Assembly (NCBI GenBank): GCA_007129225.1
Contig: SKVX01000298.1
Location: 1 to 7,303 of the forward strand
From: Halomonas sp.
GTDB taxonomy: Bacteria > Pseudomonadota > Gammaproteobacteria > Pseudomonadales > Halomonadaceae
Direction: 5' to 3'
Length of the DNA: 7,303 nucleotides
Shown: positions 5,097 through 7,303 of the stretch, one piece after another
How positions within the stretch are numbered: position 1 is the first letter of the stretch
Layout of the letters: each line of letters opens with the position of its first letter
Translations under genes and position numbers: made by a program
Notes under the pieces: generated by a model
The model's database searches: none
Told to the model about the DNA's origin: nothing
Seen by the model: only the letters and a program-made list of their open reading frames with translations

Positions 5097-5839
5097 CCCT
5101 CTTCACACCAGGGCGACGTATCGCCCACCACGCGGTAGCGGCGCTCCGGCCGGCCCACGTCACCGTAGCCCAGCTCGGCGCCCAACACCTGCACCGAGAC
5201 CAGGAACTCCAGGTAGCGACGGGCCGTGGAGCGGCTGGCTCCCATGGCCCGGGCCACCTCCATGGCGGCCAGCGGCGTCCCGGCATGCTCCAGCGCCGAC
5301 ACCACGGTACGCAGGGTCAAGCGATCGATCCCCTTCGGCAGACTCCGCACACCGCCCCCCGACGCCCCCTCGGGACGCAGCCGGGTCAGCGCCCTGTCGA
5401 GCTCCTCCTGGCTCATTTCGCTGCGGGCGGTCAGGGCGGCACGCTCACGGCGAAAGCGAGCCAGCATCTGGGCCATCCGCGAGGCCTCCACCGGCTTGAT
5501 CAGGTAGTCGAAGACCCCACCCCGCAAGGCCTCGGCAATGGTATCCACTTCACGGGCGGCAGTGATCATCACGATATCCACCTGCAAGTAATCACGGCGC
5601 AGCGACCAGAGCAGCTCGAGCCCCTCCACGTCAGGCAGGTAGGCATCCAGCAGTACCAGCTGTACCTCGTCACCCTGCCGGGACATCAGCGCCCGCGCTT
5701 CGGTACCGCTTCTGGCCATGCCCACCACCCGAAAGCCTTCGCTCTGCTCGATGAAGGCGCGATGAATGTCGGCAATGCGAAAATCGTCTTCGACAATCAG
5801 GATTCCGAGTTCCGCCGGCGAATAGCCCGTTTCGTGCAT
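5093..5839 (-). CDS. CitB/DcuR-family response regulator
   Basis: DNA-binding response regulator of 248 residues, partner of the kinase just upstream (57-base gap). The receiver domain (about 11-125) has the acidic pair D18/D19, phospho-acceptor D65 in LLDAYLPD, T93 and K115 followed by P116, so it should be fully active. A linker leads to a C-terminal helix-turn-helix domain (about 170-238) containing SRSTARRYLEFL and GRPERRYR, which are hallmarks of the CitB family rather than of the OmpR or NtrC families. It lacks an AAA+ domain, so it should act with ordinary sigma-70 RNA polymerase. The ATG start is fixed by an in-frame TGA two codons earlier; the ribosome binding site is weak (a G run 8 bases upstream). 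Its likely target is the tctCBA promoter 250 bases downstream. No terminator follows it, so some read-through into tctC is possible. The usual partner of tctCBA in enterobacteria and Pseudomonas is the OmpR-type TctD, so this pairing is a variant. Confidence 0.93.
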   Translation of the reverse strand: MHETGYSPAELGILIVEDDFRIADIHRAFIEQSEGFRVVGMARSGTEARALMSRQGDEVQLVLLDAYLPDVEGLELLWSLRRDYLQVDIVMITAAREVDTIAEALRGGVFDYLIKPVEASRMAQMLARFRRERAALTARSEMSQEELDRALTRLRPEGASGGGVRSLPKGIDRLTLRTVVSALEHAGTPLAAMEVARAMGASRSTARRYLEFLVSVQVLGAELGYGDVGRPERRYRVVGDTSPWCEEG

Positions 5840-5896
5840 CTCTCAATACCCCCGGGAAGGCTGTTGCCTCGTCTTGTGATTATCGTTGCGCTTAGG

Positions 5897-7303
5897 TTAT
5901 TTCAAGGCGCTGTCGTGCCCGGTCGTGGCGACTCGCCCGGATTCCGCCGCTGGCGTACGGCATAGCGAGCGGTCGAGCACGGCAATGAAACAGGCCCCTC
6001 CCAATTCGCTCTCTTCCAGGGTGATGGCGCCACCGTTATCCCGGCACAGGCGGCTGACCAGGGCCAGGCCGATTCCGTGATGCTTGCCCGGCTTGGTGGA
6101 GAAGCCTTCCTGGAAGATCACTTCGACATGCTCCGGAGGCACCCCGGGACCGTTATCCTCCACCTCGATCAAGAGCTGCTCCCCCAGGTCGGTAAAGAAC
6201 AGTCTTACCCGCGGCTCCTCATCGTTGCGGCGGTCGCTCTGCAGCGCCGCGTGGCAGGCATTGTCGAGCAGGTTCCCGATCACGGTCATCAGCACTTCCT
6301 GGCCCTTCACGGTGAGCGGCTCGAGGAGCGAGCTCTGCTCATCGATCTCCAGCTGCACACCAAGCTCCCTGGCCCGGGTCAGCTTGCCGAGCAGGGTACC
6401 GCTGACCACCGGGTCGCCAACATGCTTCATCAGGAAGGTCATCTGTGCCTGCTGCCTGGCGCTCTCCTGGTGAATCAGGGCGATGGCATCCTCGATCCGG
6501 CCGAGCTGGAGCATCCCGGAAATGGTGTAGAGCTTGTTGGAGAACTCATGGGCCTGGGCGCGCAGCATGTCCACGTCCCGGCTGGCGGCATTCAGGGCAT
6601 TGGAGAGTTCGACGATCTCGCGCCGGCTGCGGAAGGTGGCCACAGCGCCCTCGATCTCGCCCTCGTGGTGGATGGGCACGCGATTGACCACCACCGGGTG
6701 GTCCCCGAGCCACATGTCCTGGTCGAACTGATGCTCGCCTCGCTCCATGACCTCGAGCAGTCGCGAGTTGGGCACGATGTCCTGTATCGGCTGCCCGACC
6801 ACCGCATGCACCGGCGGCAGGCCCAGGAAGCGCCGCGCCTGCTGGTTGACCAGCGTGATCTGACCCTCTCGATTCACGGCCAGGATCCCCTCGTGAATCG
6901 ACTGCAGGATCGCCTCCTTCTCCATGGCCAGGCGGGCGATCTCGTAGGGTTCGAGGCCCAGGATGACCCGCTTGAGATGGCGCGACAGGCCATAGGCGCC
7001 GGCAAAGCCAAGCACGATCATCAGTGCCACCAGCCACCACCCCAGACTGGTGTGTTCGACCACGTCCATGGCCACCCGGTCGAGCATGAAGCCCACCGAA
7101 ACGATACCGATGATATTGCCCTCGGTGTCGAGGACCGGCGTCTTGCCGCGCATGGCCTCGCCCAGGGATCCGGTGGCTTCCGATACATAGGATTCGCCGT
7201 GCAGCAGTGCCCGGTCGTTGTCACCGCCGACCATGGGCTTGCCGAGCCGCTCCGGCAGCGGATGGGAGTATCGCAACCCGTCGGTGTTGCCCACCACCAC
7301 GTA
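5897..7303 (-). CDS. CitA/DcuS-type sensor histidine kinase, 5' end cut by window edge
   Basis: Membrane sensor kinase that should bind an external carboxylate, autophosphorylate on His and pass the phosphate to the regulator encoded next. Only the last 468 residues are present; the reading frame runs off the right edge, and by comparison with family members of about 540 residues the first membrane segment and early sensor domain are missing. Counting from the codon at 7300: the end of the periplasmic PAS domain, with the family signature RYSHP (10-14) and GGD (25-27), then a membrane helix (about 86-105), a cytoplasmic PAS domain (about 125-225), the phospho-acceptor H251 in AHEFSNKL, the N box NLLDN (343-347), the G1 box DNGPG (382-386) and the G2 box GIGLAL (409-414). 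All catalytic motifs are intact. The stop is TAA. The gene order kinase-regulator-tctCBA implies a di- or tricarboxylate ligand; which one cannot be told from sequence. Confidence 0.93.
   Translation of the reverse strand, partial: YVVVGNTDGLRYSHPLPERLGKPMVGGDNDRALLHGESYVSEATGSLGEAMRGKTPVLDTEGNIIGIVSVGFMLDRVAMDVVEHTSLGWWLVALMIVLGFAGAYGLSRHLKRVILGLEPYEIARLAMEKEAILQSIHEGILAVNREGQITLVNQQARRFLGLPPVHAVVGQPIQDIVPNSRLLEVMERGEHQFDQDMWLGDHPVVVNRVPIHHEGEIEGAVATFRSRREIVELSNALNAASRDVDMLRAQAHEFSNKLYTISGMLQLGRIEDAIALIHQESARQQAQMTFLMKHVGDPVVSGTLLGKLTRARELGVQLEIDEQSSLLEPLTVKGQEVLMTVIGNLLDNACHAALQSDRRNDEEPRVRLFFTDLGEQLLIEVEDNGPGVPPEHVEVIFQEGFSTKPGKHHGIGLALVSRLCRDNGGAITLEESELGGACFIAVLDRSLCRTPAAESGRVATTGHDSALK

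Overview
The window looks like chromosomal DNA of a GC-rich gammaproteobacterium. The protein style (acidic periplasmic binding proteins, high G/C third positions) resembles Halomonas and its relatives, but that assignment is an impression and was not tested. All six genes read on the minus strand, so transcription runs from the right edge to the left edge. No RNA gene, insertion sequence, phage gene or CRISPR array was seen.

Right part (7303 to 5093): a two-component system. The sensor histidine kinase is of the CitA/DcuS type and loses its N-terminus at the window edge. Its CitB/DcuR-type response regulator follows after 57 bases. Middle part (4842 to 1746): a complete tripartite tricarboxylate transporter, tctC-tctB-tctA, with a stable hairpin after tctC and a clear intrinsic terminator after tctA. 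The kinase and regulator very probably sense an external di- or tricarboxylate and switch on this transporter.

Left part (1745 to 62): a 313-base regulatory region and then urtA, the periplasmic binding protein of a urea (or short-chain amide) ABC transporter. The rest of that transporter would lie beyond the left edge. This regulatory region is the best find in the window. It contains what reads as a complete nitrogen-control promoter: two 17-bp NtrC-type sites (each 11 of 12 consensus bases, centres 44 bp apart), an AT-rich IHF-like bend region, a near-consensus sigma-54 -24/-12 element, and a leader with two perfect hairpins, the second just ahead of a strong ribosome binding site and a GTG start. 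Relative to the predicted transcription start the NtrC sites are centred near -155 and -111, much like the classic glnA arrangement.

Taken together, the window holds a carbon-source uptake module under its own two-component system, and beside it a nitrogen-source uptake module under NtrC/sigma-54, insulated by a terminator. The genes belong to known families; the novelty lies mainly in the regulatory DNA.
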